A stretch of DNA of 64,000 bases, from positions 28,573,169 through 28,637,168 of the forward strand of contig CM026401.1 of NCBI GenBank assembly GCA_014843695.1, written 5' to 3'. Both the position numbers and the translations under genes were made by a program. Below the pieces are notes generated by a model. The model had not been told where the DNA came from, did no database searches, and saw only the letters and a list, made by a program, of their open reading frames with translations. The DNA is from Archivesica marissinica. Its lineage: Eukaryota; Mollusca; Bivalvia; Venerida; Vesicomyidae. Below, in pieces: positions 36,301 through 51,300 of this stretch (the stretch's first letter is position 1; every line of letters starts with the position of its first letter).

Positions 36301-39300
36301 GGTTAACACTGGCCGAATAAATTGGACTCGTGTTTTTTATTATAGATGTGTGTCAGTGTTTGTTTCCCAGGAATCACCGTTTGAATGTATGTTTGTTACC
36401 TAATGGATAATTATATAATTAGAAGGGAGACATAGACTGTTACACTTGATACGCGAATATGCCTTAAATTTAACTCAAAATTTATAGGAAAATGCGAGTA
36501 TTCATTTTCTCTAAGTGTCTTTAGAAAGTTAATATTGTTAAAAAGCGGTGATATTGAATCAAATCCGGGACCTGCGAACTGAAACTCACTTAGACAATAA
36601 TGTATTAGATGAAACGCTTTCTATTGATGGCTACAATCAGTTTTATCGTAATGATATTTCGTCCCACTCTGGTGGAATATTGATATACTCATCTTCAAAA
36701 TTACACACAGAACGATTGAACGAATTTGAAATACTGATACCAGATTCTATATGGATAAGAGTGAAAAATAAAGGCGAGGATTTAATTATTTGTGTAATTT
36801 ATTGACGACCAAACTCAAGCGTTCAGTTCTGGAAAAATTTAAATATTGGTATAGAAAGAGCAGGTGAACAATGTCGCCACTTCATTTTATTAGGAGATAT
36901 AAATGAGGATCAATTGAATAATACTAACCGCAAATTACGAGATATACTTGAGTTAAATAATTTAAATAATGTAATTAACGAACCTACAAGAGTGACTGAA
37001 AATACATCTACTTCCATAGACCCGATTGTCTTATCGCAAGATCTTAACGTTATAAATTCGTGTGTAATATTAATTCCTGAAGAAATAAGCGACCATCGGG
37101 CAACATATGCAATTTTGCCTTTTAGTTATAATCTAAGTAATTGCTATGAACGACATGTTTGGATATATAAAAAAGCGAATTTTGCTCAGTTAAATGATAT
37201 GATTGCAAATACTGACTGGACTTTTTTAAATAATGGTGATCTAAACGAATGCTGTCTAGAATTTAATAACACTTTTCTTAAACTTGCGAAAACATGTATT
37301 CCAAATAAAAATATCTTAATAAGGCCAAATGACAAACCCTGGTTTGATTCTGAATTGAGAAAACTAATAAAAGCAAGAGATAAAATAAGAAAAAAAGCGT
37401 TAATGACCAAAAGTATAGATGGTTGGAATGAGTTTAAAAAAGTGAGAAACAAAGTTAACAAGTATGTAAAGCATGCTAAAACAAGATTTTATAATAATAT
37501 TGAAGACTCGTTAGTAGACGCACAACAAACAAATAAACGAAAATATTGGAAGCTTGTAAAGGATTTTGTAAAACAAAATAAAGTCAGTCATACAATTCCG
37601 CCTCTAATTACAACTCTTCCAAATGGAGATACAAAATACTCAGTCACTGACATAGAAAAAGCAAATTGCCTAAATACATATTTTTCTGCTATATCCAACG
37701 TTGACGATTCCAATGCAACTCTTCATGTACGTGAACTTAAAACAAATGCAACACTGGAAAACATACATATAACAGAAATTGAAATTTGTGATGTTTTATA
37801 AAACCTTGATATTAACAAAGCAAATGGTCCTGATGGTATCAGTTGCAAAATGTTAAAGGAAACAGCGGATTATATTGTCAAACCATTAACTGTCATTTTT
37901 AATAGATCATTTCAAGAAGGAGTATTTCCCTCATAATGGAAAAACGCTAATGTTATTCCTCTATTTAAAAAGGGTCCGGCCGAAACTCCTAGTAACTATA
38001 GACCAATTTCACTTTTGAGTTGTTTAGGTAAGGTTATGGAAAGAGTTATTTATAAACATATTCACAATCACTTGATTTTTAATAACCTTATATACTATAA
38101 CCAATGCGGCTTCAGACCTAATCATTCTAGTGTTTATCAACTGATAGAAATTAGTCATTAAATATGCCAGACCTTAGACTCAAAACAATGTATGTGCATG
38201 ATCTTCTGTGATATTTCTAAAGCTTTTGACAGGGTTTGGCATACAGGTTTATTATTTAAAATTTAAATTGAAACAAAAAAGTATAACTGGAATGTTATTA
38301 AGCTGGATAGAAAAAATATTTATCAAATAGGACTCAAAATGTAGTAGTAGGGTCCAGCATATCAAACAGTGAAACTATTAGCTCTGGTGTACCACAAGGA
38401 TCGATCCTTGGACCTTTATTTTTTCTCGTTTATGTTAATGATATAGCGGACAATTTATTAAGTATAACTAGGTTATTTGCTGACGACACATCATTGGCCC
38501 AAACGACATCAACTATTCAAGATCTAGAGGGAATACTGAATCATGATTTGAGGTTAATATCCGATTGGTCTAAACGTTGGTTGGTGAATTTTAATCCCAA
38601 TAAGACAGAAGCTCTGTTCTTTAGCACCACTAGGGAACAAAACTATCCAGTATTATTTTTTGATGGGATTCAGTTACCCTTTGCTGAACACCACAAACAT
38701 TTAGGTGTAACTTTAAGCAACAATGGTAAATGGCACGAGCATATAGACACTATTTTTAAATCAGCATCAAAGGTACTAAATTTAATGAGAGCGTTAAAAT
38801 TTACAATCAACAGGAAAACATTAAATCAAATTTATATATCGTATATGAGGCCACTGTTAGAATATGCTGCAGTAGTATGGGATAGTTGTACTGAACTCGA
38901 TAAGAATAGACTAGAAACATTACAATTTGAAGCAGCTCGCGTGGTCACTGGTTTAACTCGATCAGTTTCTATAAATAACTTGATAGAAGAAATAGGCTGG
39001 ATCTCCTTAAATGATAGAAGAAAACTTCAGAAATTAGTCATAGTGTACAAACTTAAAAACGGTCTACTGCCTGAGCATTTTTCAACAATTTTTCCAAGGG
39101 TAGTTGGTGAAGAAAACAATTACAATTTAAGAAATGCCGATAATTTCATAGTAATGGCAAGAAGAACAGCTCTCTTCTCGAATTCCTTTGTACCATCAAG
39201 TGTTGATTTATGGAATACATTAACAGAGAACATCCGAACATCACCTACTTTATCTAGTTCTAAGTATCGACTGAAATGTACTTTATTTAAGCAAAATGAA

Positions 39301-42300
39301 GTACCTTCATATTACTACAAAGGTTCAAGATCTCTAACCGTTCTCCAAACACGCTTAAGAAATGGCTGCAGTAATTTGAATGCGGACTTATGTAATAATC
39401 ACTTAAATGATTACCCGATTTGTCACTGTGAACGTGGCGTCGAAGATGCCGAACATTATTTTTTCAAATGCCCTCTATTTTTAAATCAAAGGATATTCAG
39501 AGATACACGTCAATATCATCCACTTAGTGTAAGAACTCTACTTAAAGGTAAAGAAGAACTCTCAGATGAAGAAAACCTAAGTATTTTTAATTCAGTTCAA
39601 AAGTTTATACATGATACTGCGAGGTTTTCAAATTAGCGTAATAACAGTATTTCTATTTCTTATTTTGCGTGGGGGGTTTCGAGGTCGCGGACCGGGGCGA
39701 GCATCACACGAGCACATTCACGTGAATACTTCTGCTGGCATTTTTCTTTAAAATAACATACCCTTTTCTTAATTGTACTTTTGTAGCCATAATCTATTTC
39801 TGTAAATGAATTGTATTGGAGAGGGCCGTTTTATAATGTGTATAGCACTTGTGGCCCAAACCACAATATATATTTGGCAATAAATTATGTTTAAACAAAA
39901 AAAAATTGGACGGAATGTGCAAACAACATAGATCCAGTAAATTATGATTTCTCTTCAAAATGAGATAGCTGTGATATGGAGAGAATGTCACTTAATGTGG
40001 AGAGTGGCACACCATACTGTCTGGCTGCCGCTTTTACTGGCAAACCCATGTCAGCTTGATATGCATTTGTCAGTGCACTAGGTGAATAGAGACGCCATGT
40101 TGGATTTCAAAAATCAAATATGAAATGAATTAGGATAGTTGTAGGTATCATAGATAATACTATTTTTGAAGAAAAAATGTTAAAAAGCTATAATGGAAAC
40201 AACATATTTGAACGGATCTGCAGAATGTGCTGCATGGCATTGTCACATGACTGTCTCGTGACCTTGCGGGGCAGACGGTGACATATCTCGTTTGACACCT
40301 CAGTTTAAGGGGATTAGTGAAAACATCTTTTCGAAATAAAATGTGATTATTTACCTGCTTTTTGCACATTTTATCTTTGAAAACTTCTAACATATACCTC
40401 ATGCATAAAACACATGCTAATGACAACCGTGACGTCATTGGCGTGACGGAAGTAAACAAAATCTCGTGAATAATCAATGGACCGGAAAATGGCGATGCAC
40501 GCAATCGACGATAAACGTATTAGAGTAAACATTAATTCTGGCTTGGCTACATTTACCATATAATTAGCCTTACTAGTTTGTTGTATACATCCAGAATAAA
40601 TACAATGGCAGTTCATTGGCAGTATTTGATGATTTAATCATACTATTTTGTGTAAATGACGTCACAATCTCAAAAATGGCCGCCTATATGATTATCTTTG
40701 TAATTTGGAGTTTGAATTTAATAATTCTTTCATTGACATCAATGCCTTGTTCGAAAGGATATTTCTAAATATATTACCATAAAGGAAACTGATAGCAAAC
40801 TAGTTCTATGGTTCACATTATCAAAATCCTTGTGTTATACAGAAAACGATATAGTCTGTGGAATTATATATATTCCTCCGGAATACTCCGATTTTTCTGT
40901 AGAAGACCCGTTTCTAGAAATCCAGGACGACTTAAACACGTTTTCACGAACATCTGATACAATATGCTTATTTGGAGATTTCAACTCTAGATCAAAAGGC
41001 TTGCAGGATTACATAATACTAGACACTGAATTTTTCGAAAGCCAACATTTGGATGAACTTTGTTTATAATACAATCTCGAAATGTGTATGTTTGACAGGT
41101 CTCTAAATGTAAATAGACAACGTTTAAATAGCGATAGAATTTCTAATAATTATGGAAACCAATTTGTTGATTTTTTGAAACTTAATTACTTATATATTTT
41201 AAACGGAAGAACTACAATGGATATCCCTGGTAAGGCCACATGTAAAGGAACAAGTGCGGTTGATTATTTTGTTTATAACTCGAATCTTTTTAATAATGTT
41301 TTATCTCTACAGGTAATAGACTTCTGCCCATTATTTTCAGATGTTCATAACCCAATTGAACTTAACCTACAATTTAAGTTACGCAAAACGATTGATTATC
41401 AGCCTGATGAGAAGCCGTCAGTTAAATTATGGGATAGAAATTAAGCGAATGAATTTATTAATAAACTAGATCGTCATAAAATACAAACTTTACAAGATAC
41501 GCTAGAAATTTTTAGTGTGGATACAAATTTTAGTCAACAGAACGTAAATGCAATCGTTAACGATATGTCGTCACTATTTATAAACACGTCTGCTGAAGCC
41601 TTTGGCTATACCAAAATAAACAATGTACAGGAGACCAACAGTTCCAAAACATCCCCGTGGTTTGGTCCAAAGTGTAAAAAGGCAAGAAAAAATTCCACTC
41701 CGCAAAATATCTCTATAAACTAAGAAAGAATAACGAAACAAAAGAAAGCCTAAAACGAACTGCTACTATTTATAAAAATACTATGAAACAGTTTTACAAT
41801 AAACATAAGCATTCAAATATAAGGAAATTAAGAGATGTTAAAAGTAAAGACACGAGAAAATACTGGAAAATATTAAATGGAAGAGCTATAAATAAAACTG
41901 AAGCTGATTTAACAGATCTTTATAATTTCTTTAAAAATGTAAACTTTACTGATAATAATAATAGCGATAACAATGATAATAATAATAATAATTATCATCA
42001 TCAAGACAATGAAATTAATGGAGATATAAACCCCCCTATCACTGAAACAGAAATAGAATGGGCAATACAAAATTTAAAAAATAACAAAGCTAGTGGCTAC
42101 GATAAAATACTAAATGAACAAATAAAAGCATCTTTACCTTTGATGAAAAACATATATGTTAAACTGTTAAATCTTATATTCGATACCGGAATCATCCCAG
42201 AACAGTGGACAGTTGGTATTATTAACCCAATATATAAAAATAAAGGAGACATAACAAAACCAGAAAACTATCGCCCAATAACATTGTTAAGTTGTCTAGG

Positions 42301-45300
42301 CAAAGTATTTACTAGTATTTTGAATAAAAGAATAACCGATTATGTTGAAACTAATGATATTTTAAACAACACACAAGCGGGATTCAGAAAAGGATTTTCA
42401 ACAGCAGACAATTTATTTATTTTACAACATATCATTCAATATGTTAACAACAACAGAAAAAAATTATTTTGCTCATTTATTGATTTAAAACAAGCGTTCG
42501 ATACCATCTGGAGAAATGGCTTATGGGAGAAATTAATAAATGCTAAAATCAATGGTAAATGTCTACAGGTTATAAGAAACATGTATAATGGAATAAAGTC
42601 TTGTGTAAAAGTTAATTCAAAATTTTCGAACTTCTTCACATGCAACATCGGAGTTCGTCAAGGTGACAATTTGTCTCCTTTGCTATTTTCTTTATTTTTA
42701 AATGACTTAAGAGATTTTTTCCAAAACAATAGTAATGCGCAAGGAATATTATTACAGAATGAACAAAACACAAACGAGCTCTTTAATCTTTTAAAAATAT
42801 ACATTTTACTTTATGCAGACGATACAGTAATACTGGCAGAAACTGCAAGTGATTTACAAGATGCCCTAAATACTTACGAACAATACTGTGATAAATGGAA
42901 GCTCACGGTTAATATCACAAAAACTAAAATAATCGTGTTTTCAAAAGGTAGACAACCTATGTATAATTTCAAATATAAAAAGGAAACAATAGAAGTCGTA
43001 AAAGAGTATAAATACCTTGGTATCGTCTTCAATAGAAGTGGCTCTTTCTTTAATTGTAAACAAAATACTTCAAATCAAGCAACTAGGGCAATGTATAGCC
43101 TAATAAGAAATTCAAATCGACTTAACCTACCAATAGATCTACAAATAGACCTATTTAATAAAACCATCAAACCGATTCTACTGTATGGAGCTGAAATTTG
43201 GGGGTTTGGGAAATTAGATGTAATAGAAAGGGTTCAACTTAAATTTTTAAAATATATATTGAAATTAAAACGGTCCCAAATTATTTTATTTATGGCGAAA
43301 CTGGATGTATGCCGCTATCGATAGCTATTGAGGAAAAAATTATTTCGTTCTGGTCAACCTATGTATTACGGAAGAAGGTGATATACCAAAGAAATTGTCT
43401 CATCTAGTATATAAAAATATGTTACAAACATCACAAAATTTACCCGAAGAATTGCTTAAAGTAAAATTTCCATGGCTATATAATGTTAAAACAATTCTAA
43501 TAAAATGTGGTTTCATAAATGTATGGACTGAACATAGTTTTCCTAATGCAAAATGGTTAAAACTAGCGGTAAAACAAAAACTACATGATTTATATTTAAA
43601 TAATTGGTACACCATGGTAGACAACTCTAGTAATAGTACGTTTTATCGAGTGTTTAAAAGATCTTTTGGAATTGAACCTTACTTATCAAAATTACAAAAC
43701 TCCACATTGTATAACCTAATTAAATTTAGAACAAGAAAGCATCGATTACCAATAGAAACAGGAAACTGGTCAAGAACACCAATAAATGAAAGAACATGTA
43801 ACTCTTGTAGAAACAGAATTGGGGATGAATTTCACTATTTGTTTGAATGTGAACAATTTACAAATGAAAGAAGACAATATATTAATCCGATGTATTTTCG
43901 ACGCCCAAATATGTTTAAATAAGAGAAATTAATTTGCACCAAAAATAGTTCAGAATTTCAGAAATTATGTAAGTTTATTATGATAATAATGTCACATACA
44001 AGAATGTAACAGGTATACTCTTTTTCCAAATTTGTGATATTTGTGTCTATAACTAAAATACTATTGGAAATATTTATTCACCTTGACAATTGATATATTC
44101 TGTTTTGTGCTTTTGTTTTGTAGCCTCGTTTGTATGTCTTGTTTATTGTAAATACCTCATATTTGCATGTTCTGTACATGTATTGAGTGAAATAAAAGAG
44201 ATGTTCTGTTCATATCAATATCTAAAATCATAAATGTTACAATCATTATCAAGATGCGTAACTAATTTACTTTAATAAGTACTTTAAAGTATGTGCTTTG
44301 TTGCTCTGTTGCATAGTATGAGCTAACTGCCAGATGCCAAACGGAATGTGATTTGTGGCAAACTGAAAGAAAATGATGGATTTTATTGCTGAACGTCACT
44401 GATGGTAAACTGACCGGAATGTATGGCAAACTGAACGTTATTGATGTCAAACAGAACGCCATTGATTGCAAACAGAATGAAATTGATGCCCAACTGAACG
44501 TTATTGATGTCAAACCGAACGTTATTGATGGCAAACCGAACGTTATTGGTGTCAAACTGAACGTTATTGATGGCAAACAGAACGCCATTGATGTCAAACT
44601 GAACGTTATTGATGTCAAACTGAACGTTAGTGATGTCAAACCGAACGTTATTGATGTCAAACTGAACGTTATATATGTCAAACTGAACGTTATTGATGGC
44701 AAACTGAACGAAATTGATGTCAAACTGAACGTTATTGATGTCAAACAGAACGCCATTGATGTCAAACTGAACGTTATTGATGTCAAACCGAACGCCATTG
44801 ATGTCAAACAGAACGCCATTGATTGCAAACAGAACAGAAGTGATGTCAGACTGAACGTTATTGATGTTACACTGAACGTTATTGATGACACACTGAACGT
44901 TATTGATGTCAAACTGAACGTTATATATGTCAAACTGAACGTTATTGATGGCAAACTGAACGAAATTGATGTCAAACTGAACGTTATTGATGTCAAACAG
45001 AACGCCATTGATTGCAAACAGAACAGAAGTGATGACAGACTGAACGTTATTGATGTCAGACTGAACGTTATTGATGTCAGACTGAACGTTATTGATGACA
45101 CACTGAACGTTATTGATGGCAAACAGAACGAAATTGATGTCAAACTGAACGTTATTGGTGGCAAACAGAACGCCATTGATGTCAAACTGAACGTTAGATA
45201 TGTCAAACTGAACTTTATTGATGACACACTGAACGTTATTGATGACAAACAGAACGAAATTGATGTCAAACTGAACGCTATTGATGGCAAACTGAACGAA

Positions 45301-48300
45301 ATTGATGTCAAACTGAACGTTATATATGTCGAACTGAACGTTATTGATGGCAAACTGAACGTTATTGATGGCAAACAGAACGAAATTGATGTCAAACTGA
45401 ACGTTATTGATGTCAAACTGAACGTCATTAATGGCACACTGAACAACAATTGTTAGTTCCTTTTAGGATTGAGCTATAATATACCCGGTGACTATATGTT
45501 GAAACGGTCTTGAACAAATTGAAAAATTGTTCGACTGTCGGATTTGATCGACTCAAACAATAGTTTATACACATTTATTTTAGCTCGATTGCGAAACAAG
45601 TTATTACAATTGTTATTAATCACTCTCGAGACCTCATTCCTGATGGAATCCATCGCGACGAGGGAGAGAGAAGAGGCAACATGGAATTTAAATGCCTTGC
45701 CTAAGGGCACACTCGTAACGGCTTCAGCGGGGCTCGAACTCCGGACCTTTCGCACCTGGAGCGAACGCGCTACCACTGCGCTATCACGACAATACACTGA
45801 ACGACTTTAAAAACGCAGCACTTTTATCGGGGTATATGTTTCAAACAATAGCATGTCTATCCTCAAGTGGTGGTTTTACGTTTATTTATCGTCGCTACCG
45901 GTTGCCCATATGAGCGACGCCTCCTGAAGAGATTAGTCATTTTAGATTGTTGGAGGATAGTGCAATGATACAGACAGAGACTCATTCCAGAATCTCCTCT
46001 GGTTCATTTACGTGCACGGTGTAAGCACCGACACGAGATCTCGGCTTAACGTCCCATCTGAAAGACTGTTAATTTTATTAGGGTCAGACGGGGGATCGAA
46101 CCTGCGATCCTTGGATTAACAGTCCAGCGTGCTACCACTGGATTACAGATCCGTCTACCCTCAGGTGTATCGAAATAAATTGTATAGGCATATTATGAGA
46201 AGTAATGTGCGCAAATTGATGAAATTCCGCAAATTACAAATGTGCAAAAGTCACTCCCATATCCATATATAGGTGGTGGGTAGTTAAAGTCGTCCAGTGT
46301 ATTAGAAGGATATACAATGAACATTAATTACACGTATTACCGATAGTGATCACTAGTAATCAGTGCCCGTGCGTACAACGTGTTCCTTTTCTATAAAAGT
46401 AAAGTGTTTGTTTATTATAGTGTCACCCCTATTTAAAGGGCCAGCCATTTCTGACTTATGAGACACCTCTTTTTATGAACATCAGTACCTCCCCAATCCT
46501 ATGCTTGTATGTCAGGCGCCAGGCCGGTAGGCAATCGGTAACCTATATTATGTTACATAGTAGTATGCATTTATATTAGTATTTAGTTTGATATGTCTTG
46601 AACATCCGACAACCAATAATAGGTGTCTTCTCTTTGCACAGCTCTCCAGTTCGAGTGGACGAACGTAACTGCAAGTGTTTTGGGCAACTACATCTGTGAA
46701 ATCCCCAGATCTCAGGCACAGACCATTGCACTAATTAACAGAGATTTCAGTGAGTATTGTTCGGGTTTTTCTTCAGAGGCGTATCAAGAGTGTGTGTTTT
46801 GCGTTTATTTTTATCGTCGCTACCGGTTGCCCATATGAGCGACGCCTCCTGAAGATATTAGTAATTTTAGATTTTTGGAGGATAGTGCAATGATACAGAA
46901 TATACCCATTCCAGCGTCTCCTCTGGGTTTTTTACGTGCACGGTGCATATCACCGACATGAGACCTCGGTTTAATGTCCCATCTGAAAGACTGTTAATTT
47001 TATTAGGGTCAGACGCGGGATCGAACCTGCGATTCCTGGATTACAAGTCCATCGTGTTACCACTGGACTACATATCCGGCTGTGCGTATCAAGAATAGAA
47101 ATGAAAGGGGTATTAAATTAGTAACTCCACCCCCGGGCAGCAAATCTTGCCTAGCTGCTACAGTTCTAGAGGGTCCGGGGCATGCTCCCCTGCAGAAATG
47201 AAAGGAAATCCTGGTTATACCATCTATGTATATACAGCATTTGGTTATACACATATCCTTGTCGTATACCTGAATCTTTACTATTAATTAATTACATAAA
47301 CAAGTACATTGTTTGACTGTCCAATTGTAATGTCTTCCATCGACATGATTAATATTAATGCGCTTAATTGACTTCACCTAGTCCGCCTCCGTGGTCGAGT
47401 GGTTAAGGTCGCTGACTTGTATACCACTGTAACCTATCATCACTGATGGTCACGGGTTCGAGCCCCGCTCAGGCCGTGTCTCATTTATATGAAAATGTTG
47501 GCAGTTTCTTACGGAGGTTGGTGCATCCAAGTACTGGTTAACCGCTGGAGTCTGTCCAGGAAAGGTGTTGTTATGTAAACTGCCCGCCGGCGATATAGCC
47601 CAGAATGGTGCTGATGCAGGCGTAAAACCCGAAATATAACATAATATAACAATATAACCTAAATTGTAATTTTATACTTGCAGATTACGGGCTAGATGAG
47701 ATAGACGAGTATGGTATTAGGAAAGGTCCAACGATCACCTCCCAACCCGAAAATATTATCGTAAGCTTCCAGTATATGCTTTAAGGAGAATAAATCTATA
47801 TGGCATAGCCATTTATTCTTATTCTATATTTTATAGTCAAACCTGTCTTAAGTAACAAGCCAAGAGAATCACAGAACGTGGCTGCTTAGCACTGGTAGTT
47901 GGGTAAATGTATAATAAACCAGTGGCGGCCGGTCCATGGGGAGTGGTTGGCTAATAGCCAGGGACCCCGGGCCCAAAGGGGCCCACGAAGACCAGAAGGA
48001 AAAACATAAATTAGGAGTTTTCTGAGGCCCCCTCTGGAAATGTGGGCTCCAACTGTGCCTCATGATGCACAATCTCATGTACACGAACTGAAAAAAGTGT
48101 GCCCGCTTTGCGCGCTGAAATATCGATTTTTCTACCAAATTTCTAGTTTAAACAATATTTTATTTTAATGAATATACATAGTCTAATGATCACAATATGA
48201 AAATACATGTAGGATTGAGGAGAAAGCAACTTGCTTATATGGATACCTTTTTCCTACTACCAAATTTCTGTTCCGTACTTTTCCGGGTTTTGCCCCCGAT

Positions 48301-51300
48301 AAATATATTTTATTAAACCGAAAGTACTAACGCGATGTCAGTTGAAGAACCGAAAAAACACTCGTGGTCTCAAGTTACTCCCAACGACAAAGAATGAAGA
48401 AATATCTGAGAATCCGAGACACCATGCATGCACACCGTTGTTTTATTATATGTTTCGAGTTTGGTACCCGGAAGGCGTCCGACCGCCACTGTAATAAACC
48501 CAATATTGGGAATCTGGAAACTGGCTGCTTAATACAGGTTGGCTGCTTAACGGAAGTGACCACTAACATAGGAGGAAGATCGACGGTTCGAACATCGTCA
48601 ACGGTTCATTCTGAAAGGGTCGGTTAGTGGACTGCAAGTTAGTTCAATAATGGTTACCGATGAAGGCCAAGGATAAAAACATCCGCCTACAGCACCGAGC
48701 ATTGCTGTTATCCAAATAGATAAGTTAGTAGGTGCCCGGTATGGCTGATTTGTTCCGATAGTGAGGCTGGCATCAGCGAAGGCCTTGATCCATCTTCCTG
48801 CTGTGAGCTGTGCCTAGATCCTGACGTACACGGTGTGGATGGGTAACATACTGAATGTTAAGTTTATTTAAATTAGCTTTCGTATAAATGAATTTGGGCG
48901 TGTAAAGAGGGGTGACATTATGTGTTTTACGTTTATTTATCGTCGCTACCGGTTGCCCAAATAAGCGACGCCTCCTGAAGAGATTAGTCATTTTAGATTT
49001 TTGGAGGATAGTGCAATGATACAGACAGAGACCAATTCCAGAATCTTCTATGGTTCTTTTACATACACGGTGTAAAGCACCGACACGAGACCTCGGTTTA
49101 AAGTCCCATCTGAAAGACTGTTAATTTTATTATTGTCAGACTGTGGATCGAACTGGCGGTCCCTGGATTACCAGTCCAGCGGGGTGACACTTTAATAAAT
49201 AATCATTGTATATGAATCTCTACAGGTATTCGAAGGTGTGAACGTTGTAGATGTTAAATGCATCGCTGATGGATACCCAAACCCAACCTACCGGTGGTAT
49301 AGAGGACTAGATTACGACAACAACATAGCAGTGACGTCGGCCTATGACAACCGGTACACAGTGACGGCTGGCAAGTTTACTATTGAAGGTCCTGTAAGCA
49401 ACAAGGACAGGGATTCGTACCACTGCATAGCCGAGAACGAAATTGGTGCTGTGCTCAGTAGTCAAGCAAAAATGCTATTCGGATGTGAGTATAAGTTTAC
49501 AACACCGTTACATGTATTGTAGGATATTCGTTTTCTAGTTCGCCGAGATTAAGTACATTTCCATACTTCAAAAAGTTGAACCTCCCTAGAACAACAATCT
49601 CTCTACAACAACCAATCTCGGTATATCCGGATAGGTATACCCTGGATAGGTTTGACTATTAGCAAAAACATATTAAAAGTTCGCAGCCCCAATATTTAGA
49701 TGAAATATATTATGTCCTTATATTATGTTTAGTCATGGCCAGTCACATATCAATTCCTGTTACATTGGACCATTGGACGACACAGCTCAATGTTCACTTG
49801 CGCTGTCCGGGGAGGATAGTACCCGCGACATGGCTCAATGTTCACTGTTACTGTCCGTGGAGGATAGTACACACGACATGACTCAATGTTCACTTGCGCT
49901 GTCCGGGGAGGATAGTACCCGCGACATGACTCAATGTTCACTTGCGCTGCCCGAGGAGGATAGTACCCGCGACATGACTCAATATTCACTTGCGCTGTCC
50001 GGGGAGGATAGTACCCGCGACATGACTCAATGTTCACTGGCACTCTCCGGGGAGGATAGTACCCGCGACATGACTCAATGTTCACTGGCACTCTCCGGGG
50101 AGGATAGTACCCGCGACATGACTCAATGTTCACTTGCGCTGTCCGGGGAGGATAGTACTCACGACATGAATCAATGTTCACTAGTACTGTCCGTGGAGGA
50201 TAGTGCTCACGGCATGACTCAATGTTCACTGGCACTGTATGTGGAGGATAGTACTCACGACATGAATCAATGTCCACTGGCACTGTCCGTGGAGGATAGT
50301 ACTCACGATATGACGCAATGTTCACTGGAACTGACCGTGGAGGATAGTACCCACGACATGACTCAATGTTCACTTGCGCTGTCCGTGGAGGATAGTACCC
50401 GCGACATGACTCAATGTTCACTTGCGCTGTCCGAGGAGGATAGTACCCGCGACATGACTCAATGTTCACTGACAATGTCCGCGGAGGATAGTACCCGCGA
50501 CATGACTCAATGTTCACTGACACTGTCCGTGGAGGATAGTACCAGCGACATGACTCAATGTTCACTGACACTGTCCGTGGAGGATAGTACCCGCGACATG
50601 ACTCAATGTTCACTGACATTGTCCGTGGAAGATAGTACCCGCGACATGACTCAATGTTCACTGACACTGTCCGCGGAGGATAGTACCCGCGACATGACTC
50701 AATGTTCACTTGCGCTGTCCGGGGAGGATAGTACTCACGACATGAATCAATGTCCAATGGTACTGTCCATGGATGATAGTACACACGACTCAATGTTCAC
50801 TGGTACTGTCCGTGGATGATAGTACACACGACTCAATGTTCACTGGTACTGTCCGTGGATGATAGTACACACGACTCAATGTTCACTGGTACTGTCCATG
50901 GATGATAGTACACACGACTCAATGTTCACTGGTACTGTCCATGGATGATAGTACACACGACTCAATGTTCACTGGTACTGTCCGTGGATGATAGTACACA
51001 CGACTCAATGTTCACTGGTACTGTCCATGGATGATAGTACACACGACTCAATGCTCACTGGTACTGTCCGTGGGGGATAGTACTCACGACATGAATCAAT
51101 GTCCAATGGTACTGTCCATGGATGATAGTACACACGACATGACTCAATATTCACTGGTACTGTCCATGGATGATAGTACACACGACTCAATGTTCACTGG
51201 TACTGTCCATGGATGATAGTACACACGACATGACTCAATGTTCACTGGCACAGTCCGTGGAGGATAGTACACACGACATGACTTAATGTTCACTGGCATT

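Noticed and set aside
44262..45456. Frames of 356 and 395 codons on opposite strands, looking like a coiled coil or a serine/phenylalanine-rich protein
   Set aside because: A 7-codon repeat unit open on both strands; no independent evidence of translation.
45877..47460. tRNA genes suggested by A/B boxes near 46100, 47040 and 47400
   Set aside because: Each is the head of a dispersed SINE with a shared body, and the cloverleaf pairs are degenerate.
48364..48627. 87-codon plus-strand frame in intron 6
   Set aside because: No family feature, no splice sites in phase with exons 6 and 7.
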